Assembly (NCBI GenBank): GCA_045106475.1
Contig: JBGCEO010000040.1
Coordinates: 21,527 to 85,526, forward strand
Direction of reading: 5' to 3'
Origin: Granulosicoccus sp045106475
GTDB lineage: Bacteria > Pseudomonadota > Gammaproteobacteria > Granulosicoccales > Granulosicoccaceae
DNA: 64,000 bases
Below the pieces are notes generated by a model. That model searched no databases. It was not told the origin of the DNA and saw nothing but the letters and a program-made list of their open reading frames with translations. The position numbers and the translations under genes were made by a program. Positions 25,375-34,571 of this stretch are shown piece by piece (position 1 is the stretch's first letter; every line of letters starts with the position of its first letter).

Positions 25375-26085
25375 ATGAATTCTATTCAGGCAACTACTGT
25401 TGCAGCTGTTACGGCGATGCTTTTAATTAGCAGTTGCGCCACTGACGACCCTAACCGAAGAGCAAAAACAGGGGCCGCTATAGGTGCCATCGCAGGTGCA
25501 GTCGCAGGAAATCAATCCAGTAGCAAAAATGGAAAGTACGTTGGCGCTGTAGTGGGTGTGCTTACCGGCGCAGCGATAGGCAACTACATGGATAAGCAGC
25601 AGCGTGAACTGGAACAGCGCCTGGCTAAAGAACAACGTGATGCCTTGGTAAGATTGACACGCATAGACAATGAAACCATCAAACTAGATGTTCGCAGTGA
25701 ATCCACTTTTACCGTTAACAGTGACAGCATTCAGCCTTCTATTCGCGCAAGTCTAGACACCATGGCAGACATCATCGGCGAATACAACCAAACAGCCGTT
25801 CATATAATCGGCCATACCGATAGCACCGGTTCGGTTAGCTATAATCAGCAACTTTCCGAAAGACGGGCTACATCCGTGAGCCGGTATCTAACACGCTCAG
25901 GCGTAAAACTATCGCGCCAGCGATTCTCTGGCCGAGGCGAATCCACTCCGATAGCAGACAACAACACAAGTTCTGGCCGCACCAGAAATCGTCGTGTTGA
26001 AATCTACTTGAAAAGCATTGTTAAAGGACGTGAAAACGAGGCTTTTCGAGCCCCTGATATCAATCGACGCCGAGTGGCGCAATAA
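25375..26085 (+). CDS. OmpA-family lipoprotein with glycine zipper (YiaD-like)
   Basis: 236 residues. Lipobox LISSC gives lipidation at Cys21. Gly/Ala-rich zipper segments (about 33-72, GAAIGAIAGAVAG and GVLTGAAIGNY) precede a short helix and an OmpA-like peptidoglycan-binding domain (about 100-215) with GHTDSTGSVSYNQ and RTRNRRVEIYL. It probably links the outer membrane to the cell wall, as YiaD and related lipoproteins do. The last 25 residues are a basic tail. Confidence 0.9.
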   Translation: MNSIQATTVAAVTAMLLISSCATDDPNRRAKTGAAIGAIAGAVAGNQSSSKNGKYVGAVVGVLTGAAIGNYMDKQQRELEQRLAKEQRDALVRLTRIDNETIKLDVRSESTFTVNSDSIQPSIRASLDTMADIIGEYNQTAVHIIGHTDSTGSVSYNQQLSERRATSVSRYLTRSGVKLSRQRFSGRGESTPIADNNTSSGRTRNRRVEIYLKSIVKGRENEAFRAPDINRRRVAQ

Positions 26086-26117
26086 AAAAGCATGGCTACT
26101 GGCGCAGCTGCCTTACG

Positions 26118-27902
26118 TTAACCCGATAGCGGCCAGGCCCATAGGATTGTGGGCACGCTTATCGCTGTTATAAGGATTTCCAACGGTAAACCCATGCGCC
26201 AGTAGTCACTGAACTTGTAGCCTCCCGGACCCATAACCAGCGTGTTGCACTGATGACCGATAGGCGTCAGGAAAGCACAGGATGCTCCAACTGCAACTGC
26301 CATCAGGAAGGGATCAGAACTCACTCCCAATGCATTGGCCATTGCAATACCCAGCGGTGCCATTACCAAGGCCGTAGCTGCATTGTTGATAACATCTGAG
26401 AGCAACATCGTTACTACTAATAACATTGCCAGTATTAGAGGTGTAGACAATCCTTCGGTTGCGGTTATCAGACTATCTGCAACCAGCTGTGTAGTACCGC
26501 TGGTGGTCAGCGCATTACCGACAGGGATCATCGCAGCCAGCAACACGATAACCGGCCAATCTATGTCATCATAGATTTCGCGCGTAGACAGAATGCCCGT
26601 AAGCACATAGGCACCCACTGCCAAAACAAACGCAACAGGCAAGGTAACCACACCGGCAATGCCTAAACCAATGGCAAGCATGAATATGCCACTGGCGAGT
26701 GCAATCTTACGTGTTCGATTCAAATTGATCTGACGGCGCATTAAAGGCCAAAGACCCAGCGCGCCAAATTGCTGATCAACCGAACCACTATCACCATGCA
26801 GCAGTAGAACATCACCTGCCCGAAAAACCTGTTGCCGCAACCGCTGCGTAACTGCACGCCCTTGCCGCGCCAGCCCGACCAAGGCCAGCGTACGACCGGT
26901 CTGGCGTCGAATATACTCTACGCCCCGACCTATCAGCGGAGAATCATTGCGTACAATACCCTCTGCCATGATTTCATTTTCCGGTGACGGCTGAACAAAG
27001 CTCGGTGTAGCTGTAGACCTAAGTTCAAGGCCGTGTCGATCAAGAAACGATTTCAAATCATCCGAATTCGCTCTGAGTATCAGAATATCTTCTTCCGCTA
27101 TCTGGTAATCAGCACGAACGGCCCGCGCAAATCGGCGCTTGCCTGCTACACCAATAACTTCAACGGCATCTTCGTCTAATCCATCGACATCGCCCAAGGT
27201 CTTTCCGACCAATGAAGACGAACTGGGTACTTGCGCCTCAGTCAGATAAACACCGGCTGCCAATGATGCACCATCGTCCTTGAATTCAAGTCGTGCGCGT
27301 GGAATAAGGCGCCACCCGACCAACGTGATGAAGGCAAATCCAACAACCGCTATTGGTAATCCTACCGGCGCAAAATCAAACATACCAAAGGGTTCACCTG
27401 ATTCTTTTGCGCGAATACTGGCAACAATGATATTGGGTGGTGTGCCGATCAAGGTCATCATGCCTCCCAACAGGCTGCCAAAAGCCAACGGCATCAGTAT
27501 CAAACCCGGGGATCGCTTGCGTTCCTGAGCAGTTGACAAGGCAATGGGCAACAGCAGAGCTAGCGCGCCCACATTATTCATGAATGCCGATGCGATCGTG
27601 ACAACTAAGGTCAGTGCCGCGATGTGAAGAATCGGTGTTTCCGTGAGATGGCTGATTCGACTGGCAACTTCGTCCACCACTCCGGCATTGCGCAAAGCAC
27701 TGCTGACAATAAGCACCGCTGCCACTGTGATCACAGCTGGATGTCCAAAGCCCTCAAAAGCCTGATTCGGCTCTACCAGACCGGCTATGACGGAGCACAT
27801 CAGCGCAAACATGGCTACCAGATCATAACGCCAGCGCCCCCAGACAAAGGCCAGCAGGGTAAGCAATAAAATACCGCTGATAGTTAGTTGTGGTGCGCTC
27901 AT
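26118..27902 (-). CDS. SLC13/CitT-type anion permease with two TrkA-C domains
   Basis: 594 residues. N-terminal helices, then two cytoplasmic TrkA-C (RCK-C) domains around 210-380 (LVGKTLGDVDGLDEDAVEV and LIGRGVEYIRRQTGRTLALVG), then C-terminal helices with VAVGASCAFLTPIGHQ and the NAATALVMAPLGIA motif. LIGTPPNIIVAS in the first half is the partner motif of divalent-anion:Na symporters. Sulfate or dicarboxylate are typical substrates. Convergent with the OmpA-type lipoprotein gene. Confidence 0.88.
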   Translation of the reverse strand: MSAPQLTISGILLLTLLAFVWGRWRYDLVAMFALMCSVIAGLVEPNQAFEGFGHPAVITVAAVLIVSSALRNAGVVDEVASRISHLTETPILHIAALTLVVTIASAFMNNVGALALLLPIALSTAQERKRSPGLILMPLAFGSLLGGMMTLIGTPPNIIVASIRAKESGEPFGMFDFAPVGLPIAVVGFAFITLVGWRLIPRARLEFKDDGASLAAGVYLTEAQVPSSSSLVGKTLGDVDGLDEDAVEVIGVAGKRRFARAVRADYQIAEEDILILRANSDDLKSFLDRHGLELRSTATPSFVQPSPENEIMAEGIVRNDSPLIGRGVEYIRRQTGRTLALVGLARQGRAVTQRLRQQVFRAGDVLLLHGDSGSVDQQFGALGLWPLMRRQINLNRTRKIALASGIFMLAIGLGIAGVVTLPVAFVLAVGAYVLTGILSTREIYDDIDWPVIVLLAAMIPVGNALTTSGTTQLVADSLITATEGLSTPLILAMLLVVTMLLSDVINNAATALVMAPLGIAMANALGVSSDPFLMAVAVGASCAFLTPIGHQCNTLVMGPGGYKFSDYWRMGLPLEILITAISVPTILWAWPLSG

Positions 27903-27937
27903 GAGCTATTGGGATTCAGTTCCAGTCAAGGGGTTGC

Positions 27938-29098
27938 ATGGCTCTTGCATCGTACGGCCACACAGCAAGATTTTCCCACGAATCGTCAGCGCCGACAGGC
28001 CATAAACTGCAGATGATGATCCAAACGACCAACAATTTTCAAGCCACCGGGCTGGATCTGGACTTATCGGACTCGCCCAACCCCGCTGATCTTAAGCTTT
28101 TAGGGGCGTCTGATGTGCATATGACGATAAACCCTTCATTCCCGGGCAAGCAGCATGGGCATCTTGTTTTGCCTGTGATCCATCATAACTCGGCGCTGCG
28201 GCAGCTCCGGGTGCCAGTTTGCATGATCGAGGGTCTGGAGAAGGGTCCCACAGTTACCCTGATTGCCGGCATTCACGGCGATGAATTCGAGGGGACACTT
28301 ACTCTTCAGCGCATGGCTAGAACCTTGAGCCCGGATTCAATCGCCGGGCGTGTAATTATCGTGCCGAGCATCAACCTACCGGGATTGCTGCTCGGCAGTA
28401 GAATCTCACCCCTGGATGATCTTGACCTGGATCGGTGTTTTCCGGGAAACCCCGAAGGCTCTATCAGCGAACGCCTGGCTTACGAGGTATTTGAACGGCT
28501 GATAAAACCCGCTGACCTGATTGTTGATCTTCGTTCAGGTGGTCGGGATCTGGTTTTCGCACCATCCGCCGCCATTCGGTTTGGCACTGATACCAAGCAT
28601 CAAGCGATCAGCGAAGCTGCAATGATTGCATTTGGCGCACCCAACAGTCTTCGCCTGCCTGCCAGTAGCCCCAACAGCTGTCTGCAAGCCGCAGTCAACG
28701 CCAGCGGCAGACATTATGTTCAAACAGAATTAGGCGGCGGCGCCGGCATTAGCGCAGAAACATTGGCTATCGCAACGACTGGATGCAACAATATTCTCAG
28801 ACACTGGGGGTTGCTAAGTGATGAAATGGAGTTAAGGGCATCCCGCATGCTCGAAGTACGCGACGAATCGTTCTACGTTTATTCGACAACAGCCGGTTTG
28901 TTAGAGCCGCAGGGCAAACTGGGCCAGGAAGTGTGGCAAGGCGATGTGCTGGCAAACATTATCGATCTGGAGAACACAGGCAGCAAACCGCACAGCATTA
29001 ATGTTCCTCGCAACGCTGTGCTGCTGGCTACCCGGCGAGGAGGCACTGTTACCGCAGGCGATCTGATAGCAATTTTGGCTGATGAGGTACAATGCTAA
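27938..29098 (+). CDS. Succinylglutamate desuccinylase/aspartoacylase-family protein with altered zinc site
   Basis: 386 residues, M14-type zinc amidohydrolase fold. His113 and Glu116 in GIHGDEFEG are the first two zinc ligands and Glu264 in VQTELGGG the catalytic glutamate. The third ligand, normally His in DLHSGG, is Arg199 here (DLRSGG, codon CGT at 28532-28534). Either zinc binding is altered or this protein has lost or changed activity. An alternative start at Met26 (28013) would fit the family N-terminus better than the first ATG. Divergent from the permease gene by 35 bp. Confidence 0.8.
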   Translation: MALASYGHTARFSHESSAPTGHKLQMMIQTTNNFQATGLDLDLSDSPNPADLKLLGASDVHMTINPSFPGKQHGHLVLPVIHHNSALRQLRVPVCMIEGLEKGPTVTLIAGIHGDEFEGTLTLQRMARTLSPDSIAGRVIIVPSINLPGLLLGSRISPLDDLDLDRCFPGNPEGSISERLAYEVFERLIKPADLIVDLRSGGRDLVFAPSAAIRFGTDTKHQAISEAAMIAFGAPNSLRLPASSPNSCLQAAVNASGRHYVQTELGGGAGISAETLAIATTGCNNILRHWGLLSDEMELRASRMLEVRDESFYVYSTTAGLLEPQGKLGQEVWQGDVLANIIDLENTGSKPHSINVPRNAVLLATRRGGTVTAGDLIAILADEVQC

Positions 29099-29173
29099 AT
29101 AGCTCTTGTGTCCGAATCGGCAACTGCCTATCGCCTTAAGATCGAACCTCCCCTGCCCTAGACAAAACGCAAT

Positions 29174-30040
29174 ATGGGTTCAGCCAGTAGCCACCCTGAC
29201 ACCAATAGTGTGTCGGTTGTCATCCCCACCCACAATCGTCTTGATTCAGTCTGCCTGGCGATAGAATCTGTGCTCGTTCAAGAGCAGGCCGTACATCAGA
29301 TCATCGTGGTCGATGATGGGTCTACAGATGGCACCAGTGAGCACCTGAAAAAAAACTACCCGGATGTTGTGCTTATCGAGCAAAGCAATCACGGCGTTTC
29401 ACATGCTCGAAACAGAGCGATCGAACGCGCTAGCGGTGATTGGATTGCACTCCTGGATTCAGACGACCGTTGGTATCCGGACAAAATCGCTACTCAAATA
29501 AATGCGCTGCAAAAAAATGCAGGGATTCGTCTTTGCCACTGCGATGAGCATTGGATTCGTAATGGAAAGCGCGTCAATCCCAAGCAAAAACACCAAAAGC
29601 GTGGAGGCGAAATATTCAAGCATTGCCTCCCACTGTGTGTAATCTCACCATCAGCATCGGTGATTCATCGCAGTATCTTCGATGAAATCGGCTTGTTTGA
29701 TGAATCCCTGCCCGCTTGTGAGGATTATGATCTCTGGCTGCGAATTTGTTCCAGAGAGCCTGTTCTCTATGTTGATAAGGCCTTGCTGGAAAAAACCGGT
29801 GGGCATGAAGATCAGCTCTCCCGTCGCTATCCGGCCATGGATCAGTATCGGCTTCAGGCTCTGGCAGGCGTGATACGTTCAGAGAAGCTCTCTCAGGAGC
29901 AACTTGATCTGGCGAAAGCAACCTTTATGAGTAAACTGCAAATTTTTTGTAATGGAGCTCGTAAACGCGGACGCTCAGCGGCCATTGACAGAATGCGTGT
30001 CGAATACTCTGATCTTGTCAGCTATAGCTCTATACTTTAG
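29174..30040 (+). CDS. Glycosyltransferase family 2 protein
   Basis: 288 residues. GT-A fold start VSVVIPTHNRLDSVCLAIESV, nucleotide-sugar motif IVVDDGSTDGT and the metal-binding LLDSDDRWYPDK. Further on the acceptor-region CEDYDLWLRI is typical of GT2 enzymes. No membrane helix, so cytoplasmic or peripheral. Sugar and acceptor are unknown. It is followed after 27 bp by the DUF6164 gene. Confidence 0.9.
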   Translation: MGSASSHPDTNSVSVVIPTHNRLDSVCLAIESVLVQEQAVHQIIVVDDGSTDGTSEHLKKNYPDVVLIEQSNHGVSHARNRAIERASGDWIALLDSDDRWYPDKIATQINALQKNAGIRLCHCDEHWIRNGKRVNPKQKHQKRGGEIFKHCLPLCVISPSASVIHRSIFDEIGLFDESLPACEDYDLWLRICSREPVLYVDKALLEKTGGHEDQLSRRYPAMDQYRLQALAGVIRSEKLSQEQLDLAKATFMSKLQIFCNGARKRGRSAAIDRMRVEYSDLVSYSSIL

Positions 30041-30067
30041 GCCCCTGCCAGCTATCAGCCTTAGCCC

Positions 30068-30442
30068 ATGTCTACACTAGTGTTTCGCTTGCGCAACGTC
30101 CCAGAGGAAGAAGCACAAAGCGTCAGGGATCTTCTGGATGAACATAAGCTGGAGTGGTATGAAACCAGTGCAGGAAACTGGGGAATTGCCATGCCCGGCA
30201 TTTGGGTGCAAGACAGCAGTGATGCACCCAAGGCACGATCTATCATCAATGACTATCAACAGCAACATAGCGAACGTGTGCGTCGAGATCACGAATCAGA
30301 CCTTGCTTCGGGCAATGTGCCAACACTCACCAGTCGAATTCAAACACAACCATTCAGAATGCTCGGAATCGTGCTGTTCTGCTTGTTTATCCTCTATGTG
30401 TCTATCAATCCCTTCCTGCAATTAATTGGTTACTCCCAATAG
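30068..30442 (+). CDS. DUF6164-type small membrane protein
   Basis: 124 residues. The soluble N-terminus (LVFRLRNVPEEEAQSVRDLL, WYETSAGNWGIAMPGIWV) matches the DUF6164 pattern as I recall it. One C-terminal membrane helix follows (about 98-118, MLGIVLFCLFILYVSINPF). Function is unknown. It is 27 bp after the glycosyltransferase gene, probably in one transcript. Confidence 0.7.
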   Translation: MSTLVFRLRNVPEEEAQSVRDLLDEHKLEWYETSAGNWGIAMPGIWVQDSSDAPKARSIINDYQQQHSERVRRDHESDLASGNVPTLTSRIQTQPFRMLGIVLFCLFILYVSINPFLQLIGYSQ

Positions 30443-30766
30443 CGCTCCGCCTTTCAAGTCTGTAATCACGATGTAACGTTTTTTAAGGCTGATGAGCGAG
30501 CCTGCCGAAATGCCCTTCCTATACTCATAACGCGTTTAGTGCATTGGTTTTAGCCATACGCAAAAGCACCTTCGCTGGCATTAACAGCCATGTCATTAAC
30601 AACAAATCGAGGTTTTAAGTTTCGTTTCAGCTTAGGCAGCTAGTCTTCACTCACTTTTTACAGGGTCGTAAAAGTGTCCATCGGCCCTTGCTATGTCTTG
30701 CGGTGTGTACTACCGCCTGACGAAGCTTGTGCTCAACGTCATTACTTGATGCCACAAGAGAGATTC
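30443..30766 (+). other. Intergenic region before the GH16 gene
   Basis: About 324 bp without a supported gene. An in-frame ATG at 30674 could extend the GH16 gene, but the residues it would add do not look like a signal peptide. The region is A/T-rich and presumably carries the GH16 promoter. Confidence 0.4.
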
Positions 30767-32203
30767 ATGCGATTTTTAACACTAGCGCTGTTTGTAGTCA
30801 TAACAAGCACTGCTTCAGTAAACGCCGACACTACACGGCCATCTATTGTTAATAACGTACAGGCAAACGCCTTATCCAGCAATTCTATACGGGTTTCCTG
30901 GAACCAACCCTGGGATAACGTCAAAGTTATCGGGTACAACATCTACCGGAACACCCAGTATTTCGCCACTATCTACAATGCAAGCAACTACATCGATCAA
31001 GGGTTGCAATCCAACAAACGCTACGAATACGCAGTCGTTGCCTTTGACGCAGCAAGAAACTATTCGGTTCTCTCCAGTCGAGCGGCAACCACTACTCAAT
31101 CCAGTAGCTCAGCAAGCAATGGGAATATTGCAGCACCGCCTCAAAACAATGACACACCCAATGCACCCTCCGGTCTTCAAGCTCAAGCGCAAGGAAGCCA
31201 GAAAATCAAACTCAGTTGGAACAAGCCATCAGGCTCTATAAGTGGCTACAACCTCTATCGCAACGGTAGCTACTTCAAAACAATCAAGGGCAGAACCGAC
31301 TACACCGCTGGTGGATTAAACAATGGTCAGCAATACCGTTTTCAAGTAGTTGCCTTCAGCGGTAATCGCTATTCAATAAAATCCGCAGAAGTCAGAGCCA
31401 CACCCAATGGCTCATCAAACAACACGGCAGTAGGGGCCAGCATACAGAATGACTCAGGCAACAGCGCAGTACCCTCAGGCTACAAACTGGTGTTCAACGA
31501 TGAATTCAAGAGCAATGGTATCGACACTTCAAAGTGGAATTCACGCTATCGCTGGGGACCAAACTGGACGATAAACGGTGAACAACAGTACTACATAGAT
31601 ACCATCAACAATCGCAATTTCGGTCGATCACCCTTTGAGTTTGACGGTGAGAACCTCATCATCAACGCCACTAAAACTCCCGGCAATCTGCGCAGCAAGG
31701 CAAACAACAAAAACTACCTATCCGGGGCCCTGACCACCTATAACAAATTCAAGATGCGCTATGGGTATGTTGAGATGCGAGCTCAACTGCCTAAAGGCAA
31801 GGGCCTGTGGCCGGCATTCTGGCTACTGCATCAATACGAGAATGGCAAACGGCCGGAAATAGACGTAGTCGAGCTTATTGGTGACAAGCCCACCATCGCC
31901 TATCAGACCTATCACTACTATGAGAACTGGAACCTGCGTTCAACACCGAGCTTCGAAGCGCGTGGCCCGGATTATTCCCGCAGCTTTCATACGTATGGTA
32001 TGAAATGGGAACCGGGCCGCATCACCTGGTACGTAGACGGCAGGGCAACCAATACCTACTCGAATGGCAACGTATCCTGGGAAGATATGTATCTGCTGGT
32101 CAATCTCGCGATTGGCGGTAGCTGGGCAGGTAGTCCTAACAGCAGCACAGCGTTCCCGGCGCGATTCAAGATTGATTATATTCGAGCCTATCAAAAGCAG
32201 TAG
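30767..32203 (+). CDS. Secreted GH16 family glucanase with two fibronectin type III domains
   Basis: The ATG at 30767, preceded by AAGAGAG, gives 478 residues starting with a clean signal peptide (MRFLTLALFVVITSTASVNA). Two FN3 domains follow (about 25-118 and 127-215, each with a GYN(I/L)YRN strand), then a GH16 catalytic domain (about 240-478). The signature EIDVVE holds nucleophile Glu364 and acid/base Glu369. Members cut beta-1,3/1,4-glucans, laminarin, agar or carrageenan; a laminarinase-like role is plausible in a marine setting. A strong terminator follows. Confidence 0.93.
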   Translation: MRFLTLALFVVITSTASVNADTTRPSIVNNVQANALSSNSIRVSWNQPWDNVKVIGYNIYRNTQYFATIYNASNYIDQGLQSNKRYEYAVVAFDAARNYSVLSSRAATTTQSSSSASNGNIAAPPQNNDTPNAPSGLQAQAQGSQKIKLSWNKPSGSISGYNLYRNGSYFKTIKGRTDYTAGGLNNGQQYRFQVVAFSGNRYSIKSAEVRATPNGSSNNTAVGASIQNDSGNSAVPSGYKLVFNDEFKSNGIDTSKWNSRYRWGPNWTINGEQQYYIDTINNRNFGRSPFEFDGENLIINATKTPGNLRSKANNKNYLSGALTTYNKFKMRYGYVEMRAQLPKGKGLWPAFWLLHQYENGKRPEIDVVELIGDKPTIAYQTYHYYENWNLRSTPSFEARGPDYSRSFHTYGMKWEPGRITWYVDGRATNTYSNGNVSWEDMYLLVNLAIGGSWAGSPNSSTAFPARFKIDYIRAYQKQ

Positions 32204-32230
32204 CTGCAAAAAAGTACACACAGTACTTCG

Positions 32231-32256
32231 GCGACCCCATTGGGTCGCTTTTTTTT
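32231..32256 (+). terminator. Rho-independent terminator after the GH16 gene
   Basis: GCGACCC, loop CATT, GGGTCGC, then eight T residues, 28 bp after the stop. A textbook intrinsic terminator. Confidence 0.95.
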
Positions 32257-32356
32257 GCGCTAATTTTGATAGAACAGCCAGCGGGCATTCTGTGATGGCC
32301 ATTTAACATGTAAGCTGGCGGGAAGGTACACTGGAAAAAAATCAATCACCTTCAAC

Positions 32357-33907
32357 ATGATGTTGCTGCCCGACTATTCTCCATCAAGCCTTTATGCTAT
32401 GCGCGCCGCACTCGCACCATCGATACTCAGGCTCGTTGCCACAGCCTGCTTTACTCTGTCCCTTAGCGCTTGCCAAAACACCGCCGCCCCCGGGCGTGAC
32501 TCAGTGCTCATATCTGATATTCAGCTTATTGAACGATCAGACAACAATACATCGAGCAACAGCTCTGATCTGCTAAAACCGACTCTGTCAGGAAGCGATA
32601 CCAGCCAGACGCAAAACCCTGGCGACATATCACCTTGGCAAGAGCTTATCTACCCGCTTTACGCGCAAGCCCGCCAACTAGTGGAAGCTGATCTGAACAT
32701 TGATCTGAGCCACATTGAATTGATGTTGGTGGATGATCAGCCTATTAACGCTGAGGTAGCAAGAGAAACGCAGCGACTGATTCGCAACCAGTTTGGCAAC
32801 TCGCGATTCGCCAGGCATTTTCTGAATAAAGTCATGAAATCTCAAGCAGGTACCTACGCGGCCCTGTTCACGTCCAGGTTAAAGGCTGTGATGGTCAGCA
32901 GGCAGATGCTGAGTAGTTATGAAGATTCCCTTCCCTATTCCGCAGCTTTGCGGCGTTCGGCATTACTCACTCTGCTGATACATGAGCTGGTGCATGCGGC
33001 GGATGATCAACGCTATCAGATCCATGAAAACAGAGCGCTGAATTTTCGCGCCTCGTTTGCCCAATCTGCCACCTTTGAGGGCCATGCCCAATGGGTAACC
33101 CGTCGAATTTGTGAGCAGCAGGGTTGTAGTTCAGGTCTGGACGCATTGGATAACTTCATGTTCAGTCGAGATTCCCAGACCAATCTGCAAACTCAACCGG
33201 TCGAAGCCATTAGCCGAAACGTGCTTGAGTATTCTTATATTGAGGGGGAACGATTCATTCGTGAATTGTCTGAAAGGCCGAACGGCGAGCGCCTGATTCA
33301 AAGACTGCTTCATTCGCCACCACAAGACCCCATTCAAATTCTCGCCCCGGAGAATTTCCCGGACACTATGCGAGAAGAGCGTAACCAGCGCCTGATCAAG
33401 GCTAGCCTGGGGATCGATCATCCCTGGGTCGGCGATCAATGGATCGGCGTACAGACTTCTCCACTCAAGGGCGTGAATCTAAGAGCAGACCCAAGTCGTC
33501 GACAAGCAGCGGTTGATGGTTTTACAAAGCTCATTCAAGGCATGGTTGCAATGCAGCTTTACGATCAGAACGATGTGAACAAGCCGCCATTGGAAGTGAC
33601 TCTGCTGCACGCAGAATCTTCCCATACAGCTAGCCTGTTTGCCCGCACCTTGCACAACAACACCCAATCCTATGATGCAACAGCTCAGGATGAACCTTTG
33701 CGGGTGAGAACAGGCGCAGGCACGGCACAAAGCCAGATGGCAACGCATGTATATCGTACAACTGTCAATGGCGAACAGCCTTATCGAACAGCTATTGCTG
33801 TTTCCGGTCCCTATGTTGTACAGATTGCGGGCAACAGTGTGTCTGCAGCAAGGCTAGATGACTATGCCATTCGAGTGCTGCTTAATCTGCAGCTGAAGAA
33901 ACTATAG
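32357..33907 (+). CDS. Lipoprotein with HExxH metallopeptidase motif
   Basis: 516 residues. A lipobox (LSLSAC, Cys39) follows a hydrophobic segment; a start at Met15 (32399) would give a more usual signal length. HELVH (209-213) plus Glu241 in TFEGHAQW form a gluzincin-type zinc site. The C-terminal 130 residues (from about 360) form a separate beta-rich region. Probably a periplasmic or surface zinc peptidase of an unnamed family. It stands alone, convergent with the HNH gene with 7 bp between them. Confidence 0.7.
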   Translation: MMLLPDYSPSSLYAMRAALAPSILRLVATACFTLSLSACQNTAAPGRDSVLISDIQLIERSDNNTSSNSSDLLKPTLSGSDTSQTQNPGDISPWQELIYPLYAQARQLVEADLNIDLSHIELMLVDDQPINAEVARETQRLIRNQFGNSRFARHFLNKVMKSQAGTYAALFTSRLKAVMVSRQMLSSYEDSLPYSAALRRSALLTLLIHELVHAADDQRYQIHENRALNFRASFAQSATFEGHAQWVTRRICEQQGCSSGLDALDNFMFSRDSQTNLQTQPVEAISRNVLEYSYIEGERFIRELSERPNGERLIQRLLHSPPQDPIQILAPENFPDTMREERNQRLIKASLGIDHPWVGDQWIGVQTSPLKGVNLRADPSRRQAAVDGFTKLIQGMVAMQLYDQNDVNKPPLEVTLLHAESSHTASLFARTLHNNTQSYDATAQDEPLRVRTGAGTAQSQMATHVYRTTVNGEQPYRTAIAVSGPYVVQIAGNSVSAARLDDYAIRVLLNLQLKKL

Positions 33908-33914
33908 GCTTCAG

Positions 33915-34472
33915 CTAATCAGCGAAGACAATGCCGTTGGTCGAGAACCGCGATTTAAGAAATTCCATCTGGTCTGCCAATACATCACGATTAGACAGAT
34001 AAAAAAACTCATAGCGGTTAGGTACAAACGGCACCGCCAGCAACTGCATATTCGCCTGTTCAGGTGTCAGACTGCCCTTGCGGTTGTTGCAGCGACGACA
34101 GGCAGTAACGCAATTAGTCCACAAATCCTGGCCGCCCCTGGACGTCGGAATGACATGATCACGGGAAAGCTCTTTGAGTGGGAATTCCACTCCGCAATAC
34201 AGGCAGAGCTGCTGATCTCTTGCAAACAACAGGCTATTGCTTAAAGCCGGGGTGAATTCATGGGTGTCCACCTTGCCATCGCAGGCAATAATGCTAGGCA
34301 GAGATAATTCAGAGCGGATTCCGGATTTGCTGTAGCCCCCTCTAACAGTGTGGATTGGATCTCCGATACTCCAGATCACCTGATCTTTTACAAGCAGCGT
34401 GGCAGTTTCTTGCCAACTTAGCCAGGCAATCGGTGTACCGGCCTTGTTCAGGCGCAATACTTTGGTGTTCAT
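33915..34472 (-). CDS. HNH endonuclease family protein
   Basis: 185 residues. The zinc-supported HNH core is CLYCG, SRDHVIPTSRGG, WTNCVTACRRCNNRKG, with Cys pairs flanking the His-Asn-His catalytic region. The N-terminus (VLRLNKAGTPIAWLSWQETATLLV) is the usual start of the widespread stand-alone HNH protein in Proteobacteria. Such proteins are common outside mobile elements; role unknown. No restriction or phage genes are nearby. Confidence 0.88.
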   Translation of the reverse strand: MNTKVLRLNKAGTPIAWLSWQETATLLVKDQVIWSIGDPIHTVRGGYSKSGIRSELSLPSIIACDGKVDTHEFTPALSNSLLFARDQQLCLYCGVEFPLKELSRDHVIPTSRGGQDLWTNCVTACRRCNNRKGSLTPEQANMQLLAVPFVPNRYEFFYLSNRDVLADQMEFLKSRFSTNGIVFAD

Positions 34473-34571
34473 GGTTCAGTTTTTTGTTGCAAATTCCTCC
34501 TTAATACGTTGTGTATACCACATCAGGGTTACTGGAATACACTGATAAACACAACGAGTTTGCACATAAGC

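Noticed and set aside
33915..34472. HNH gene as part of a restriction or phage-defence island
   Set aside because: No methyltransferase, integrase or other defence gene is near; this HNH type is widespread in ordinary chromosomes.
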